From contig OZ024927.1 of assembly GCA_964017235.1 (NCBI GenBank), positions 48,613,293 to 48,677,292 on the forward strand: 64,000 nucleotides of DNA, read 5' to 3'. Both the position numbers and the translations under genes were made by a program. Each line of letters begins with the position of its first letter. The first letter of the stretch is position 1. This stretch comes from Sabellastarte sp. h YS-2021 (lineage: Eukaryota > Annelida > Polychaeta > Sabellida > Sabellidae). Below, piece after piece: positions 12,458-24,639 of the stretch. A model generated the notes under the pieces. It saw only the letters and a program-made list of their open reading frames with translations. It searched no databases and had not been told where the DNA came from.

Positions 12458-12615
12458 TGTGCGAACTTTTCCACCATTTGAACTTTGGACTGGGAACTTT
12501 TTCAGGTGGGTACTCCTGGGTGGGAACTTTTCCGGGTGGGAACATTTCCGTACACCAAGATATACAGAATGTAGGACATTTTGTACTCGGACATTTCGTA
12601 CCCGGATTTACAGCA
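12458..12615. repeat. Short-phrase repeat block, probable MULE end
   Basis: Clustered short motifs follow the MULE gene: GGGAACTTTTCCGGGTGGGAAC-like phrases, then GGACATTTTGTACTCGGACATTTCGTACCCGG in two near copies. Related phrases occur at 29220 and 29570-29640. No coding sequence. I read it as terminal or subterminal sequence of a MULE, by position and by analogy with 19076-19180 and 56013-56100. Confidence 0.45.
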
Positions 12616-12759
12616 AAAATGATATATTCTTTTCATAAAATATACCACTCTATGAAAGCACAATAAAGCTCACATTCTGCTTACAGTCTAATACTGCAAC
12701 TGATACAGTTTTCAGATAATCCACTTTCCATTAGATACAAAACACAGTAAAGCTTGAAT

Positions 12760-13010
12760 CCGGGAAAAAATGCCTCCTAAAAAAAAAAAGCCTCCTAGAA
12801 AGAATGCCCTCTGAATATTTTGTGGCTAGGAAAAATGCCTCCTGAGGAAAAAAAAAAAATTTCAACTTGTAAACATGTTAAATGTGAAAATTTTAACATG
12901 ATATCAAAAACATGTTATATTTCAAATAAATATTGTTAAAACCACTCCTGGGAAAAAAAATTATTTCAACTTGTAAACATGTTGTATATGAAAGTCGAAG
13001 CGAATCCAGG
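12760..13010 (-). repeat. GGAGGCATTTTTTCC block, inverted copy of 20775-20895
   Basis: Contains AATGCCTCCT three times plus two copies of TTCAACTTGTAAACATGTT. The reverse complement of about 12764-12900 matches 20775-20895 over its length (TAACATGTTTACAAGTT, CTCAGGAGGCATTTTTTCC, CTTTCTA). The two could be terminal inverted repeats of MULE-type elements, but transposase fragments between them are not in an order that makes one element. Confidence 0.5.
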
Positions 13011-13059
13011 ACAAAATGCCGGTGGACATAGTGCTGTTACTCTCTCAGTTAATTATACG

Positions 13060-13155
13060 AAAAGACTGAGAAAATGTACAAGAGATCTTCAAGAGAAACT
13101 TTTCAACCTGTGTGTGCAGAAGTCAAACCAAACCATCTCAATTGAAGACTTGTGA
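13060..13155 (+). pseudogene. MULE transposase C-terminal fragment
   Basis: A short frame reads KRLRKCTRDLQEKLFNLC and ends SIEDL-stop. It resembles the C-terminal helix of the MULE at 12190-12320 (QKLQKKLKTLCTEF ... SDFLESVG). It follows GGACAAAATGCCGGTGGACA (13013-13032), the inverse of the terminal phrase at 19076. A short match, so tentative. Confidence 0.4.
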
Positions 13156-13317
13156 TATAAGCATTAAATGCATCAATGTTGAATGCTGATATAAACGTTA
13201 AATGTATCAATATTGAATGCTCACTTTTTTCAAATATACTGTGCCAATAGTACTTGAAAATGTATTTCTGTGTTAAACTGTTTCTAGTAGATGTTTATTC
13301 AGCATTATTTTTTCATT

Positions 13318-14176
13318 GTATCCCTGACGCGAAGCGGGGATACTATGGATTCATCATCATTCTCGTCCGCGTCCGCAGAGATTTCTTGTTAGCGACCTAC
13401 AGTCCACATTTCTTTCCGGATTTCTTTCATATTTGGCAGGTGGCTTGATATGGTAGAGGACTCGCCACCCTATCTTTTTGGTAGGCTTTATGTCTAAATT
13501 AGGCCTGTGGTAGACAAAAATGTCTAAAATGTGGAATATTGCTTGTTAGCGACCTACAGTCCACATTTCTTTCCAGATTTCTTTCATATTTGGCAGGTGG
13601 CTTGGTATGCTAGAGGACTCGCCACCCTATCTTTTTGGTAGGCTTTATGTCTAAATTAGGCCTGTGGTAGACAAAAATGTCTAAAATGCATTAAAATTCA
13701 TGAAATCATGCACTAAATCACTTATAACTTGAAAAGTGTTGCATTTAGAGCATTTTGTTAAAATATGTTATTCAGATACTTTTTTCATAGCTACAACATG
13801 GTGAGTAACTTGGGTGTCTGTCTCAATAGCTAAGTGAGTAATAGCTACTTTTGGGCTTTTCAGTAACTTCCATCATGAGTAAAATCACTTGTAACTTGAA
13901 AACTATTGCATTTAGAGAATTTTGTGCAAATATGTTATTCACCTACTTTTGGGCCAGCTATAACATAGTAAAATTTCAGACCTGTAGCTCGTGGCATAGC
14001 TGAGTAATAGCTACTTTTAGGTTATCACTGTTGAGTAAATTACTTATAACTTCAAAAGTATTACATTTAGAGTATTTTGTTTCACTATGTTATTCACCTA
14101 TTTCGGAGTCGGCTCATTGCATAGCTGAGTAATAGCTACTTTGAAGTTCACACTGTTGAGTAAATCAGTTGTAATT
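13318..14176 (+). mobile_element. D-family HINE D2, 5' end with S155 array
   Basis: After TT at 13316-13317 it starts GTATCCCTGACGCGAAGCGGGGATA (palindrome), then GTCCGCGTCCGCAGAGATTT as in D1. The segment from TTGTTAGCGACCTAC is duplicated in tandem (13387 and about 13541). About three S155 units follow, until element E1 interrupts the array at 14177; S155 resumes at 17406. The 3' end was not identified. Confidence 0.7.
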
Positions 14177-14221
14177 ATATCCCCAGACGAAAGTCGGGGA
14201 TATATTGGATTCAGGTCCGTC

Positions 14222-14273
<52 letters not shown>

Positions 14274-17200
14274 AGAAATTTCCTTGTGGACGCGATAACT
14301 CAAAAACAAATTAATATTTTTTTTTCAAACTTGGTACACATGTTAAGGGTGCCCAAAGGAAGATCCCTATTTTAAGGTGACCTTAAACTCCCAGTAAAAA
14401 AGAACTTATGGCCACCTTAAGGTCAGAAATTGGACTTTTGGCCACTTAGAGCCTTGTAGGTCACAAACTATGATGCTCAGCTGGCTGAAATTTTACCTGA
14501 CAACACATTAATATGTTCTTAGTACATGTGCCGAAAATCATGACTTTAAGTTGAGGAGAAAATTGTGTTTGAGGCCCATAAATACCCCCACTTAGGGATT
14601 TTTTGCTATACTTTTCATATATTTTGTCCTATAATTTGGAAGTGGTAATTCTGATGAGTCTCAAACTGCGCTAGGTATAACTTTGATATGTAATCCTTGT
14701 CTGTAGAAAATTTTAGGGCTGTAGGTTTACCCAAAGGGGTCGACTTAAGGTCTCAAAAGTGCCCACAGAGACCCAATTTATGCACTTTTTGCCACTTTCA
14801 AGCACTGTAGCTTTCAAACTATGTCTCTCATCTAAGTTAAATATAATCTGGGAATATATCTATGTGTTTTCTTATATGTGCCCCAACATTTAGGCCTTTA
14901 ATAGACAGTTAACCTGTGTATCAGGACCATAAACACCCACCCGAGTGACCCTTATAAGACATTTTTCACATCTTTTTCCCTGTAACTTGGAAATGGTAAG
15001 TCTGACAAGTTTCAAACTGTATTAGATATATATTCTGTGTGTAATCTTAGTATGTAACAGATTTTAAGTCTGAAGCTTTAATTTTGAAGGTCAAATTGAG
15101 GTCTCTAAAAGGCTCCCAAAGACCCAATATTTGGACTTTTTGCTACTTTTAAGCCCTGTGACTGTCAAACTATGTGACTGATAGAGCTCAAATCCTATCT
15201 GGGAAGATATTAGTATGTTATTTTTATATGTGCCAAAAATTAAGGCTTTAAGAAGACATTTAACCTGTGTATGAGACCATAAATCCCCACCCGAGTGACC
15301 ATTTTTAGACATTTTTCACATATTTTTCCCTGTAACTTGGAAATGGTAAGTCTAAGAAGTTTCAAACTGTATTAGATGTATATTCTATGTGTAATCTTAG
15401 TATGTGACAAATTTTAAGTCTGAAGCTTTAATTTAAAGGCCACATTTAGGTCTCTAGAAGGCCCCATAAAGACCCAGTATTTGGACTTTTTGCCAATTTT
15501 AAGGCCTGTGACTGTTAAACTATGTGACTGATAGAGCTGAAATCTCATCTGGGAATACATTATTATGTTCTTTTTACATGTGCCAAAAATCAAGGCTTCA
15601 AGTAGACATTTAACCTGTGTATGAGGACCTTAAACACCCACCTGAGTGACACTTTTAAGACATTTTTCACATATTTTGCTCTGTAACTTGGAAATGGTAA
15701 GTCTGAGAAGTTTCAAACTTTATTAGATACATATTCTATGTGTAATCTTAGTATGTAACAAATTTTAAGTCTGAAGCTTTAATTTGAAAGCCACATCGAC
15801 TTTGGACTTTTTACCACCTTTAAGCCCTGTGACTGTTAAACTATGTGATTGATGGAGCTGAAATCCCATCTGGGAATACATTATTATGTCCTTTTTACAT
15901 GTGCCGAAAATCAAGGTTTTTAGTAGACATTTAACCTGTGTATGAGGGCCATAGACACTCGCCCAAGTGCCTTTTTTGACATTTTTTCCGTATTTTGCCC
16001 TGTTATTTGGAAATGCTTAGTGTGACAAGTCTTAAACTGTATTATATATAATTTTTGTTTGTTATGTATGTCCCCCAAAAAGTTTCAGATCTGTAGTTTA
16101 ATTGCTAAGGTCTCTTTAACAATTGTAAAATGCCCACAGAAACCCAATTTATGGACATTATGCCACTTTAAAGCCCAGTAACTGTCAAACTATGTGGGTT
16201 ATAGAGCTGAAATCTTTGAATTTTTCAAAGGAAATGCCTGTCTATTTAAATTTTGATTATTAATAATGTTATGGCTATCTTAGTCTTTTAAGAACTTATT
16301 TTTGTGTGTTATACCTCTGCTTGCTGAGTTTTTAACTTTTTAAAATGAAACTGGTTAAACATATTCAAGTAGACAAAATGGACACTTTAAGTGAGCTTTA
16401 AGTCCCAATATTAATGAAATTATATCCTTATGTAGTAAAACTAGGGGATTTTTAACCCTCAACTAGCCCAGTTTTATTCAACTTGCCTCAGTTAATTTTG
16501 ACACAGCTCCTACAGTTATGAACTCATTTCAGTTGATAATCACATACTTAAAATTCTCAATTCTTTTTGTATTTGAGTACCCCTTTTATATAGATTGTTT
16601 GTTTACCATTTATCCCCACCTCTGGGACCTCCAGCTATATTGAGTGACACTAAATAAACAAAGGTATTTAATGATATCAGATGAGAAACAAAGAACTCAA
16701 TGGGGTTGCAGATCTTGTGTAATAGTGAGAGAGGTGTGGAGAAGGGGAGAGGGGTGGGGGTGGGAGGTAGTGGGCTTCATTACATATAACACAAAGGGGA
16801 GTCAGAACTGAGATTGTGTCACATATTTAGGTTGCATATATATGGACCACATATATAGGTATAGAGGAAATGAATAACTGAAAACAATTTGCAAATTCTA
16901 AAAATAATATAATAAAATAATAATATAAATAATTTTTTTTTAAATAATATTTTATTTGTGAACAAATATAGAAACAGATATGCGCTTTTGGGATTATGAA
17001 TTTTAGAATGGACATTGAATCATCAATCATTTAAATACTTTGAAGGAAGATTGAAAAGTATGATGAGTTGAGTTAAAATAATATTTTATTTGTCAACAAA
17101 TATAGAAACAGATATGCTCTTTTGGGATTATTATTTTAGAATGGACATTCAATCATCAATCATTTAAATACTTCGAAAATAGGTTTAGAGTTATCATTGC

Positions 17201-17405
17201 AGGAAGATTGAAAATATAATTTGAGTTATGTATTCGGTGTCTGGGGATACACCATCTTCCTTGGGAAGATATAAACAGAGTAGATTGATGTGCTGAAGTT
17301 CATATAATAATGGGTAATTATGTTTTAAAAAATTCCCGATCAAAACCTGTGGCGTGAGTGATGACCTGTCTGGGGATATGTTGGCGCCGAGTTGGCCCAA
17401 TCTAG
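14177..17405 (+). mobile_element. E-family HINE E1, complete (3.2 kb)
   Basis: Begins ATATCCCCAGACGAAAGTCGGGGATAT (hairpin), then a long GCC run (14224-14272) and a leader with GCGATAACTCAAAAAC and TTTCAAACTTGGTACAC. The body is about five diverging units of roughly 345 bp (CCTGTAACTTGGAAATGGTAAG). Near the 3' end GTCTGGGGATAT (about 17368-17379) is the exact inverse of the 5' end, followed by a bulged hairpin TTGGCGCC-GAGTT-GGCCCAA and CTAG (17402-17405). Flanks GTAAT and TGGAAAAC rejoin to a normal S155 unit (compare 31907-31919). About 3% of the element, 16942-17174, is an AT-rich duplication of 100 bp. Confidence 0.88.
14224..14272. repeat. (GCC)n microsatellite in E1 leader
   Basis: About 16 uninterrupted CCG/GCC triplets. 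The same position in E2 (about 56941-56950) has only three, so the run expanded after the two copies separated. Confidence 0.95.
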
Positions 17406-17957
17406 TTGGAAAACTATTGCATTTACAGAAATTTGTGTAAATATGTTATTCAGCTACTTTTGGGTCAGCTATAACATAGTGAAATTACAGACCTGTAGCT
17501 CCTGGCACAACTGAGCAATAGCTATTTTCAGGTATTGACTGTTGAGTAAATGACTTGTAACTTGAAAAATATTGCATTTGGAGTATTTTGTTAAAATATG
17601 TTGTTCACCTACTTTTGGGTCAGCTATAACATAGTGAAATTACAGACTTATAGCTCATGGCATAGCTGAGCAATAGCTATTTTCAGGTTCTCACTATTGA
17701 GTAAATCAATAAAAAGCTATAACATAGAAAAAATTCAGACATGTAGCTCATTGCATAGCTGAGTAATAGCTACTTTGAGGTTATCACTGTTGAGTAAATC
17801 AGTTATAACGTGAAAACTATTACATTTACAGTATTTTGTTTAAATATGTTATTGACATAATTTTTGGTCAGCTATAACAGAGTGAAATTGCAGACCTCTA
17901 TGTCATGGCATAGCGTACCAATATCTACTTTCAGGTTCTCACTGTTGAGTAAATCAT
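17406..17957 (+). repeat. S155 array, right of E1
   Basis: Three to four S155 units continuing the array interrupted by E1. It ends at GAGTAAATCATT, where an A-type terminus TGTATCC begins. The same junction occurs at 33761. Confidence 0.85.
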
Positions 17958-19053
17958 TGTATCCACTGGATAGCCGCAGTGTGTAGAGAGATTTCACCAT
18001 TACCGCTCTAACGAAAAAAACATTATAGCTAGCCTTCTCAAGTTTGCAGGGTATATTACAGGGTGCACCACAGTATTCTATTGGTAGGCTTTATGTCTAA
18101 ATTAGGCCTGTGGCTAAATTACTTGCCTACTAAAAATGAGTAATTCTGCATTTTCTCTAAAAGTATTGCAGATAGCAAATTTTTCTTAAATAACTCATTC
18201 ACCTACTTTTGGGAGAGCTTTCACATGCTGAAGTTCCAGACCTGTAGGTAGTTACTCGCCTACTCAAAATGAGTAAATGCGAATTATCTCTAAAAGTATT
18301 GCAGATAGCCAATTTTTCTCAAATAACTCATTCACCTACTTTTGGGAGAGCTTTCACTTGGTGAAGTTTCAGACCCATAGGTAATTACTCACCTACTCAA
18401 AATGAGTAAATGCAAATTATCTCTAAAAGTATTGCAGATAGCCAATTTTTGTCAAATAACTCCTTCACCTACTTTTGGGAGAGCTTTCACTTGGTGAAGT
18501 TTCAGACCTGTAGGTAATTACTCACCTACTGAAAATGAGTAAATTCGAATTTTCTCTAAAAGTATTGTAGATAGCCAATTTTTGTCAAATAACTCATTCA
18601 CCTACTTTTGGGAGACCTTTCACTTGGTGAAGTTTCAGACCCGTAGCTAATTATTCACCTACTCAAAATGAGTAAATGCGAATTATCTCTAGAAGTATTG
18701 CAGATACCCAGTATTTCTCAAATAACTCATTAATATGAAAACAACTTGTAGGAAGTCATGGGCTGCAAATCTTTTCATGTGGTCAGATTTGACCTTGGGC
18801 CCCTCCTGCTTATTATTGGTCCTAGAGGTTTGCAATGTGAAAACGACTTATAGGAAATCATGGGCTGCGAATCTTTTGATGTGGTCAGACTTCACCTTGG
18901 GCCCCTGCTATAGGGTCAAATAAGGGTAGCCAAACTTAAAAGTGCTTTCAGCTTGCTTATTAACGAAAAATGCTGTTTATCTTCTAACTATGTTAGTTGG
19001 CCTTTGTCGGTGGATACATCCAGCATCTGGCCACAGATGCGTCCTTAGTCTAG
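17958..19053 (+). mobile_element. A-family HINE A3, short (1.1 kb)
   Basis: Starts TGTATCCACTGGATA (small palindrome) and a leader with GTAGAGAGATTT as in A1 and A2. It then holds a D-like piece (GGTAGGCTTTATGTCTAAATTAGG), an S133 array (about 18110-18730) and two S147 copies. The 3' end is CGGTGGATACA (19008-19018), hairpin GCATCTG-GCCA-CAGATGC (19023-19040) and CTAG (19050-19053) before TT. The left flank is S155 but the right flank is not, so one side has been rearranged. Confidence 0.75.
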
Positions 19054-19065
19054 TTTAAATATGAT

Positions 19066-19560
19066 TTGATGAAACCGGCATTTTGTCCACCCTGTCCAGA
19101 AACCAGCCGTTATTTTGTCCACCTATGCATATTTCACCGGCATTTTGTCCACCAGCATTTTGTCCACGCACCAGTCCTTTCAACCAGTTTCAAAGCAGAA
19201 TTCAGGGCTTTGCTGTTTGTTGATTTATTGTATTCTCATCCAATTATAAAAAAGGTTATCCCCACTGTGAGGAGTTGATTGCAGTTAGATATACTAGGAG
19301 GGGCAGGACTATAACTTCAAGAGAAAACCACAAGGTGCAATATCACAAAGTACAAATTACAAATTTCTTCTTAAAAGGGTATCCTTTCAACTATACTCAG
19401 GATCAGTTTCAAAGCAGATTTTGGGGCTGTGTTGTTTGTTGATGGACTATGTATTGTCACCCAATTACAATATAGGTTATCCCCTCTGTAAGGAGTTGAT
19501 TCCAGTTAGATACATTAGAAATGGCAGATTTATAACTTCAAGAGAATGAACCCTTTGTGT
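19066..19560. repeat. MULE-type terminal phrases and subterminal tandem repeat
   Basis: GGCATTTTGTCCACC or a close variant occurs four times in 19076-19170. Two copies of a roughly 200-bp unit follow (19190 and 19400; CAGTTTCAAAGCAGA ... TAACTTCAAGAGAA). A FLYWCH fragment lies downstream at 20152. Together these look like the left end of a MULE copy. Confidence 0.5.
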
Positions 19561-19698
19561 ACTCAGGACCAGGTGTAAATTGATAGTATTTTGTTTTTAT
19601 TGGCAGTGATGAAAGAATGTATAGTGTTAAAATTGTAACCCAGAGTACTGAGTTCAAAGTTGAGATTTTCTTTTAAATGTGCTCAGGATGATTACCGT

Positions 19699-20014
19699 CA
19701 GGGTTCTCACATCCTTGAAAATCCTTGAAAAAAATTGCATCATTTCAAGGTCTTGAAAGTCCTTGAATTTGGCCAAAGTTGAATAAAATTCTTGAAAAGT
19801 CCTTGAATTTGTTTTTGCCCAACTTTTGCATCTGCATCATTGAGTGTTGTGTTAAAATCATGTGAAAAAAAAATTTTGTGGGAGGAACGGACCATTAGAA
19901 GGGGAGATAAAGAAGGCCTTGGCTTAAAATATGTCCTTGAGAATTGTTGTTGTTGACCCTGAAAATCCTTGAAAAGACCTTGAATCCAGTTATCAAAAAT
20001 TTGTAGGAACCCTG
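19699..20014. mobile_element. hAT-type MITE (316 bp)
   Basis: Termini CAGGGTTC and GAACCCTG are exact inverted repeats, a common hAT end. The interior has many copies of TCCTTGAA near both ends, like subterminal transposase-binding repeats. Flanks TTACCGT and TTACCAC may be a decayed target duplication but do not match fully. Confidence 0.65.
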
Positions 20015-20151
20015 TTACCACAAAAACTTTAAAGCGTTCGCATCAGTATAAATATGGCCCCTTACATCAGTGTGACATTATTGTCACTGACAGTTAAGCA
20101 AAGTGTACAACTTTGGAGATTATTACTAGTAATAAAGATGCACAAAAAATC

Positions 20152-20265
20152 TGTCCAGATGGATATTTGAATACCAAGAAGTCTACCAAACCAGAGCAGA
20201 TTCAGTGAAGGTGCTCACAGAAGGATCTACATCTCTGTAGTGCTACCCTTTACACTAACCTTGAT
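20152..20265 (+). pseudogene. FLYWCH domain fragment of a second MULE
   Basis: Reads CPDGYLNTKKSTKPEQIQ, stop, RCSQKDLHLCSATLYTN. It matches the FLYWCH pattern with the conserved tryptophan codon replaced by TGA (20206-20208). GTAAGT follows directly and could be an old splice donor. No MULE core follows. Confidence 0.6.
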
Positions 20266-20269
20266 GTAA

Positions 20270-20774
20270 GTTTATTAGACAGATAAATAAACTCATCAAA
20301 GCTTTGCTATTGCAACTAAGTTAAAAATAATGCCATCAAAATTTTATCTTAAGAACCAAGTAATTATTTTAGTGCAATTATACTTTCCTATGACTTTGTA
20401 AGTTCTAACTACTTAAAAGTAGTAGAAAGTAATACTAAGTACTAAATAGTTATATTAGCAGTAATTATAATTGTACTAAATTATACTGAAAAGAAGATGC
20501 CACCATGATGCAGACAACTGGAATGATGGAAGCCAGGGGTGAGCAACCAGCCAAAAGAGTGAGCTGAACCAGCAAAACCTTGCAAGAGAAACTTAAGTAC
20601 CTTTGCTTAGCTAGGCAAAACAGGCAAAAGACTGTTTGTCAATTTTTGACAGGCATTGGCCACTGAATAAGACTCGAGTGAAAAATTGCAAATGCCTTTT
20701 AAGTTGCAATGTGAACCTGCAGTGCTGTAATACTTTATGATGTTGTATGTTGTAGCTTTAGCTGTATATATTTG
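20270..20774. other. Unassigned, AT-rich
   Basis: No repeat, terminal structure or convincing frame was recognised. Confidence 0.4.
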
Positions 20775-20895
20775 AAGTATAACATGTTTACAAGTTAAAA
20801 TCATTTTTTTTCTCAGGAGGCATTTTTTCCTAGTCACAAAACGTTCAGGAGACATTCTTTCTAAGAGATATGTTTTCTAGGAGGCATTTTTTCCA
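20775..20895 (+). repeat. GGAGGCATTTTTTCC block
   Basis: Inverted counterpart of 12764-12900, with AGGAGGCATTTTTTCC twice and a related AGGAGACATTCTTTC. Probably a MULE-type terminal repeat. It abuts the truncated start of C2. Confidence 0.5.
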
Positions 20896-20904
20896 GGAGA
20901 CAAA

Positions 20905-21799
20905 TTTTCATCAAAAGTGTGAAAGTTTTAACACTTTACCACAATTTTCTCAGTGACTATTGCAGGGATTTCTCTCATTTCTTGCGCATATGTACTAGGT
21001 CACAAGTAGATTCCCTTGTATGAGTATCAGGCCTGGGTCCTTTTTAATTATTTTTTTATGAATTTTTAAAATAATTTTTAATGCATTAAAATTCATGAAA
21101 TCATGCACTAAATCATTTATAACTTGAAAAGATTACATTTAGAGCCTTTTGTTAAAATATGTTATTCAGCCACTTTTTCCATAGCTACAACATGGTGAGT
21201 GACTTGGGTGTCTATTCCAATAGCTAAGTGAGTAATATCTACTTTCTGATTTTTCAGTACCTTTCATAATGAGTAAAATCACCTGCAACTCAAAAACTAT
21301 TGCATTTAGAGAATTTTGTATAAATATGTTATTCAGCTACTTTTGGGTCAACTATAACATAGTAAAATTGTAGACCTGTAGCTCATTGCATAGCTGAGTA
21401 GTAGCTACTTTGAGGTTATCACTGCTGAGTAAATTGCTTGTATCTTAAAACTGTTGCATTTAGAGTATTTTATTTGATATGTTTTTCATGTACTTTTGGG
21501 TCAGCTATAACATTGTAAAATTGCAGACCTGTAGCTCATGGCATAGCTGAGCAATAGCCATTTTCAGGTTCTCACTGTTGAGTAAGTCAGTTGTAAGTTA
21601 AACTTGAAAACTATTGCATGTAGAGTATTTTGTTTAAATATGTTGTTCACCTACATTTGGGTCAGCTATAACATAGTGAAATTTCACACCTGTATGTCAT
21701 GGCATAGCTGAGTAATAGCTACTTTCAGGTTCTCACTGTTGGGTAAATCAGAAAGTCATAACACAATCAGCTGACACAGAGCCCATTCATGGGCACTGA
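20905..21799 (+). mobile_element. C-family HINE C2, 5'-truncated
   Basis: From AAAAGTGTGAAAG onward it parallels C1 at 31064 (TTTCTCAGTGACTATTGCAGGG, GTACTAGG). About four S155 units follow. The 3' end is TCAGCTGACA (about 21767-21776), hairpin GCCCAT-TC-ATGGGC (21781-21794) and CTGA (21796-21799) before TT. The palindromic 5' end found at 30847 is missing. Confidence 0.75.
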
Positions 21800-21915
21800 T
21801 TATAATAATAATAATAATAGTAGGATTTATATAGCGCAAAATTGATACAAATCCTCTAATGCGCTTGAGTCCAAGAAGGGAGAGTCCAGGGACAGGGATT
21901 GCTTGTTTTGTATAC
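21800..21915 (-). mobile_element. L2-like LINE 3' tail (minus strand)
   Basis: On the minus strand it reads GCGCATTAGAGG ... TTTTGCGCTATATAAATCC followed by an (ATT)n tail at 21801-21819. GCGCTATATAAAT before a short microsatellite tail is typical of L2/CR1-type LINE 3' ends and SINEs that borrow them. Only about 110 bp remain. It is one of the few minus-strand elements in the window. Confidence 0.6.
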
Positions 21916-22600
21916 ACCGGCACCTCAGTACTATGAATAATGAGTGTGAATAACTTCCGGTTTTTCAACAATATCTCGGAAAGAATGTAACTTACAAATA
22001 TATATATAATATACCATTAGAAAGGTATTCTTACAGTGCTTCTGCTCATGTGAATTACATAAAACTCCATGTAGAAATGATTGAGATATTGCAAGTTAAA
22101 GATTGAAGTTTTTATATTCACTGTTGCAACTTCTTTTTGATAGCTTTTTCATGTTCGGTCGTTAAATATTCATGTTATTTAACCCATAAATCGTACAAAA
22201 TGGTGGATAATAAAAAAGTAAAACATCCCTCATCAGACATGTACAGAAAAAATATATCACTCATGAAGATAACAATATAATACTCGTGCTGCGCACTTAT
22301 AGAATATTGTTGAGTGATACACCGGTATTATTTGTAGCTGTGATTGTCTTTAATTAATATAGGTATGGGTGTGAATGTGTACTGCTCACCTGCACAGGTT
22401 TCTTGCCTACCCAAGTTCATCACTTACATTTTTTGACAGTATCGCATCACAATTATCTTTTCTTATAGAGTTATACATCATCAATATGAATATTTCTTCC
22501 ATTTGTTTCAGTATGAGTTGTGCATTGACTTTACAGTTTTTAAGTCAGCTGGCAAACTTGGGGTTGCCGACAAACTTTGGTAGGTTCATAAACGCTACAT
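21916..22600. other. Unassigned
   Basis: Contains one 122-codon open frame (22375-22743) without recognisable domains; its last third already overlaps degenerate S169-like sequence, so I do not call it a gene. No terminal structures seen. Confidence 0.4.
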
Positions 22601-24240
22601 TTTTTCTTAACACTGAAAAATGTTTGATATCTCATAACGGAGCGAGATACAGTGATTTTGACAAAATTTTTGGTCCAAAGTGTATTCGCAGACATCTGAC
22701 AATTTTTGTGAAAAAATCATTTTCCCCGCCACTTCCATCTTAAATTTCTGGGTAAAACTTAAATTGACATTTATCTCAGAAACGGTGTGACATAGAGTGA
22801 TTTTGGTTCATCTGTCACTCTTTCAAGAAGCATTTTCCTTCCATTTTTTTGCAAGCTGGTTGAATTTTATATAAATGGAAAAACATTTAAACAGAACAAA
22901 ATGATCATTTGAGCAAAATCATTAATGCTCACTGGGAAGCTTTGCTTTTGCTGTGCAAAATCGATTTCTCTTGCACAACAAGAGTCAACAACCCACTGTG
23001 GTACATGCAGTCATCTAGCACTTTTTGCCAAAAATTTTTTTGCTGTCATTGTCAACAGCCATCTTGAATGTTTGCATGAATTGCAAAAACACATTTATCT
23101 CAGAAACAGTGCGAGACAGAGCGATTTAGGCGAAATTTTTTACCCTACGGTATCTGGAGAGTCAACTAAGGACTTTTCCAGAAAATAGTTTTTCCGCCAT
23201 CTTGAATTTCTGTGTAAAATGCAAAAATGCATTTATCTTGGAAACGGTGCAAGATAGAGTGATTGTGATGAAATTTTTGACCTCCAGGTTGTCTGCAGAG
23301 TCAACTGGCACCTTTTCCCAAAGTTTGTTTTCCTGCCATTTTTGGTGGCCCATCTTGATTTTCTGTGTAAAATGTAAAAACACATTTGTCTCGAAAATGG
23401 TGTGAAATAGAGCGATTTATCTGCGGGTATCCGCAGAGTCAACTGGCAATTTTTCTTCCAAAATTGTTCTTTCCATTTTGGCGGCCTTCTTGAAATTTTG
23501 TGTAAAATGCCAAAAAAAACCTTCATCTAAGTAACCTTGCATTTTGGCAAAAGTTGAAAAAACATATTAAACATAAGAAGAAAGTCATTTCTACAAAGTC
23601 ATTAATACTCATTGGGATGCTTTGTTTTTGCTGTGCTTCTTACAAGTGATCCTTGATCATGAAAAATTTTCGATGATAACAGTCCTAGAAATTACACTTA
23701 TTTGTCTCTAAAAAGGAAGAGTGCCCCCTGGGAACTATTGCAGATGACATTTTGCAGGTCACATAGTCACAATAAATTCACATCTAGAGTTCTAGGTTCA
23801 ACACTACTTTAATGCAAAGATTTGCGTGGGCTGCCACTGCATTTTTATCAGTTAAATTTTATGAAGTTCAAATATGTATTTTTCTGTTGTGCAACTTAAA
23901 ACTTAAAAAGGATAAACATTGCTCATGAGTGCCCATGAAGCATTTAAAAAGCTAAAATTAAAACTATGAATACGTTTTGATGGCCATCTTGGATTTTTGC
24001 AATAAATGTAAAATCTTTTTTGTCTTGTGTAAACATGCAAGATAGAGTGGATTGTGTGACATTTATGTCAGTGGGATCTAAGAGAAGGTATATATGGAAA
24101 GTTACAAAAATTTGATTTTCTCAAGTTTTGGTGGCCATTTTGGATTTTTGCTGAAAATGTGAAATCATGTCTGTGAGATAAAGTGTGAGATAAAGTGACC
24201 TCAAATGAATACCATGCTCATTATGTCTATATAAAGGTTA
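22600..24240 (+). repeat. Degenerate S169-like satellite
   Basis: Recurrent diverged cores such as ATTTATCTCAGAAACRGTG, AGATAGAGTGATT and AAAATTTTTGACC at about 22620, 22770, 23095, 23225, 23380 and 24160. They share the plan of S169, including a ...GCCATCTTGAATTTCTG segment, at lower identity and variable spacing. It seems an old copy of the array. Confidence 0.7.
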
Positions 24241-24639
24241 TTGTATCCACCGGAAGCATCCGGTGGATACTTTGGTTTAGTGTTCGCTACCCCGCCGTCG
24301 CGCGTAGATAGATTTTCGCCGTTAACGCTCTCAGAGGAAAACTACACCAGCTAGGTTCACCAGATTTCCAGGATATCTTCATTGAAGCGTAAGCTTCTTT
24401 GGGAACGAATAGCCTCATTCTGAAAAACAAGACGGCTGCCGCGAGCATTTCTTTCAAAATAATCAACATTTTTCTACCGGCTGTTTCTCATATGTAGAAG
24501 GTTAAATCTCTTCATAGGTGATATGTATAACAGATATACATTTCCTCTACAACCTTGCACACATTTGACCTTGAAGCTCTTAATTCAAGATCATCCATGG
24601 AGTGCCGAAGTAACTCACACAGCGGACTTTAAAGTGCCA

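Noticed and set aside
16827..17400. Minus-strand frames of 67-68 codons in E1
   Set aside because: They fall in AT-rich duplicated sequence of a non-coding element and have no similarity that I recognise.
12764..20895. A single 8-kb element bounded by the inverted GGAGGCATTTTTTCC blocks
   Set aside because: The MULE C-terminal fragment precedes the FLYWCH fragment between them, and D2, E1 and A3 fill the interval, so two separate remnants are more likely.
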